DNA of 35,204 nt, from the NCBI RefSeq assembly GCF_001613225.1, contig NZ_BDBY01000130.1, positions 1 to 35,204 of the forward strand, written 5' to 3'. The stretch is from Nocardia pseudovaccinii NBRC 100343. GTDB lineage: Bacteria > Actinomycetota > Actinomycetes > Mycobacteriales > Mycobacteriaceae. A model generated the notes under the pieces. That model had not been told where the DNA came from and did no database searches. It worked only from the letters and a program-made list of their open reading frames with translations. Below, one piece after another: positions 33,532 to 35,204 of this stretch; the first letter of the stretch is position 1, and the number at the start of each line of letters is the position of its first letter. The position numbers were made by a program, and so were the translations under genes.

Positions 33532-35204
33532 TCAGCCTAGGCGGTCACCGCCCTTGTACTCCGCGAGTTCGGTCTCCGGCCCGTGCGGCCGGGCCCGTGC
33601 GGCCGCATCGGCGACATCCGCCCATCCGGCCCAGCGTCCGGCACGTCGGATCGGCTCGCCGTATCCCTCACTCGTGCGCACGATCCGGACCCCCGGCCGC
33701 CCCAACCATCGCGTCACCAGACCGACCTCCTCCGGCGACGCGCCGCGCAACGGCGGCACCGGATCCGGCAGTACGGTCTCCGATGCCGCGACGATGCGTT
33801 CGATCACCGGCATGGGCGGAACACTCCGCGCCGAGGTGCCTGCCCCCGCCAGTCGCCCATAGCGGATCACCGCGTACTCCCAACCGCCCGCACCGTCCGG
33901 ATGCGCCGCGATCAGTTCGGCGATCCGCGCCACCGCGGCGAGTCGCTGGGTACGGTGCAGCGCCCGCACCACCGCGACGGTCCGGTCGCGCAGTCGGGCG
34001 GCGGCCTCGAAATGTTCTGCGTGCGAATGGGTTTCGATGCGGTCGAGCATGGCCCGCAGCGCCGCGTCGGAATGCCCCGCGAACAGCGCTCGGACGGCCG
34101 CGGCGGCGGGCTCGTATTCCTCCCTATATATAGGAGTGCCGCTGACGGCCGCCGGACATCCGCCGACCACCGCGGGCGGACAGTTGTGGCGACCCTCGCG
34201 CGGCAGTCGCGCGGTGCAGGTGCGCAGGCCGCTGTGCTCCGCGATGGTCAGCGCGATGTCGTTCGCGTCCATCCGGGAAGGGAAGGGCCCCAACGCATCC
34301 GCGGTCGGTGTGCGCGCGATCGCGAATCGGGGAAAAGGTTCGTCGGTCAGCGTTATCCACCAACCGCGCTTCGGGAATTTCGACCGCCGGTTATAAGGCG
34401 GCGTATGCGCGACGATCAGCCGCAGCTCGCGCACCCCGGCCTCCAGACCGTGCGCGCACACCACATGGTCGACCCGGATGGCAAGGGAGACCATCTCTTT
34501 CATCCGGCCGCGGGTCTCGGATCCGGTGAAGTAATTACGCACGCGTCGGCGCAGATTCACGGCCGTCCCTATATAGAGGACTTCGTCGGAGGGCCCGCGG
34601 AAGAGATAGACGCCCGGACTCGACGGCAGATCATTGGCGAGCACCCGCTTCGCACGTTGGCGCGGTGTGACATTCGGCAGATAGTCGAGCAGTTCGGTCA
34701 GGCTGTGCACGCCGAGATTGCCGACCCGTCCGATGAGGGCGTGCAGCACGTCCACTGTCGCCCTCGCATCGTCGAGTGCGCGGTGGTTCGGCTGAGTGCC
34801 CGCACCGAGCAGCGGCGCGAGCACCCCGAGCCGGACCGAGGGGGCCTCGTCACGGGCGAGGACGCGCCGCGCCAGCTTCACCGTGCACACCACCGGCCCG
34901 CTCGGCCACGACGTATCCATGCGGGCCGCCGCGGCGCGCAGGAAGGCCATATCGAAGCGGGCGTTGTGCGCGACCAGCACCGCGCCCTTGGCGAATTCGA
35001 GAAAACCCGGCAGCACCGCCTCGATCCGGGGGGCCTCGTAGACCATCGCGGTGGTGATCCCGGTGATCTGCACGATCGCGGGCGGTATGGCCCTTCCCGG
35101 ATTCACCAGGGTCGCAAACTCCCCCAGCACCTCACCGCCGCGCACCTTCACCGCACCGATCTCGGTGATGGCGTCGCCTTCGGGGCTGGTGCCCGTGGTC
35201 TCGA
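33532..35204 (-). CDS. DEDD exonuclease fused to a GIY-YIG nuclease domain (Rv2191-type), 5' end cut by the window
   Basis: The frame runs off the window end, where the partial first acidic motif ETTGTSPEGDAITEIGAV of a DnaQ-type 3'-5' exonuclease is visible; its preceding Asp lies outside. LVAHNARFDMAFL and NHRALDDARATVDVLHALI give the second and third acidic motifs. A GIY-YIG domain follows (LPSSPGVYLFRGPSDEVLYIGTAVNLRRRVRNYF), similar to the UvrC N-terminus. Then come a Cys-containing stretch (NCPPAVVGGCPAAV) and an EHFEAAARLRDR UvrB/UvrC-like motif. No RNase H-like UvrC C-terminal domain is present. It is presumed to act in DNA repair or proofreading. Confidence 0.93.
   Translation of the reverse strand, partial: ETTGTSPEGDAITEIGAVKVRGGEVLGEFATLVNPGRAIPPAIVQITGITTAMVYEAPRIEAVLPGFLEFAKGAVLVAHNARFDMAFLRAAAARMDTSWPSGPVVCTVKLARRVLARDEAPSVRLGVLAPLLGAGTQPNHRALDDARATVDVLHALIGRVGNLGVHSLTELLDYLPNVTPRQRAKRVLANDLPSSPGVYLFRGPSDEVLYIGTAVNLRRRVRNYFTGSETRGRMKEMVSLAIRVDHVVCAHGLEAGVRELRLIVAHTPPYNRRSKFPKRGWWITLTDEPFPRFAIARTPTADALGPFPSRMDANDIALTIAEHSGLRTCTARLPREGRHNCPPAVVGGCPAAVSGTPIYREEYEPAAAAVRALFAGHSDAALRAMLDRIETHSHAEHFEAAARLRDRTVAVVRALHRTQRLAAVARIAELIAAHPDGAGGWEYAVIRYGRLAGAGTSARSVPPMPVIERIVAASETVLPDPVPPLRGASPEEVGLVTRWLGRPGVRIVRTSEGYGEPIRRAGRWAGWADVADAAARARPHGPETELAEYKGGDRLG

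Overview
The window is a high-GC actinobacterial chromosome segment from a mycolic-acid-containing lineage, most likely Nocardia or a close relative. The main evidence is gene order. lppM, a metF-like gene, idsA2, mptA, the Rv2175c-type DNA-binding protein, pknL, class II aroG, the Rv2179c-type 3'-5' exoribonuclease, the qcrB-qcrA-qcrC-ctaE respiratory block, trpD and the Rv2191-type exonuclease/GIY-YIG protein follow the order I recall for M. tuberculosis Rv2171 to Rv2196, with some genes absent or relocated. Carotenoid genes and a large sulfur-type operon are inserted into this frame. I saw no rRNA, tRNA, CRISPR array, transposase or phage gene.

Layout: (1) 118-3044, plus strand: a CruF-like carotenoid protein, the lipoprotein LppM and a family-2 glycosyltransferase. 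(2) 3131-3844, minus strand: an unrecognised secreted protein. (3) 4178-15469, plus strand: an S-box-like SAM riboswitch followed by nine tightly packed genes. These are a polar-amino-acid-type ABC importer (permease, ATPase, lipoprotein receptor), a flavin-dependent monooxygenase, a dipeptide/nickel-type ABC importer (lipoprotein receptor, two permeases, one fused double ATPase), a DUF1684 protein and a second luciferase-like oxidoreductase. I read it as a SAM-repressed sulfur-compound scavenging operon. (4) 15569-16597, minus strand: metF. (5) 16773-22232, plus strand: a polyprenyl diphosphate synthase, crtI, mptA and crtB, which mixes carotenoid and lipoglycan synthesis. (6) 22237-24852: the Rv2175c-type regulator, divergent from the PASTA kinase PknL. 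(7) 24901-26912: class II DAHP synthase, divergent from the DEDDh exoribonuclease. (8) 26962-31415, minus strand: ctaE-qcrC-qcrA-qcrB, encoding parts of the cytochrome bc1-aa3 supercomplex. (9) 31637-33182, plus strand: a small conserved protein and trpD. (10) 33251-35204, minus strand: a stand-alone Lrp/AsnC ligand-binding domain and a DnaQ-type exonuclease/GIY-YIG fusion cut by the window end.

Three regulatory patterns stand out. The SAM riboswitch pairs its P1 helix with part of the ribosome-binding site of the first operon gene. Several divergent genes (metF, the Rv2175c-type gene, aroG, ctaE) have a -10-like hexamer placed so that transcription would begin at a GTG start codon, which suggests leaderless mRNAs. 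Five of the six tail-to-tail junctions carry a strong inverted repeat without a U-tract; the exception is crtB/Rv2175c-type, where the stop codons lie 4 nt apart. Three inter-gene gaps are bridged by very short open frames that overlap the stop of the upstream gene and the start of the downstream gene.

The best candidate for an undescribed system is the riboswitch-controlled double-importer plus double-monooxygenase operon at 4178-15469. The substrate cannot be read from the sequence.
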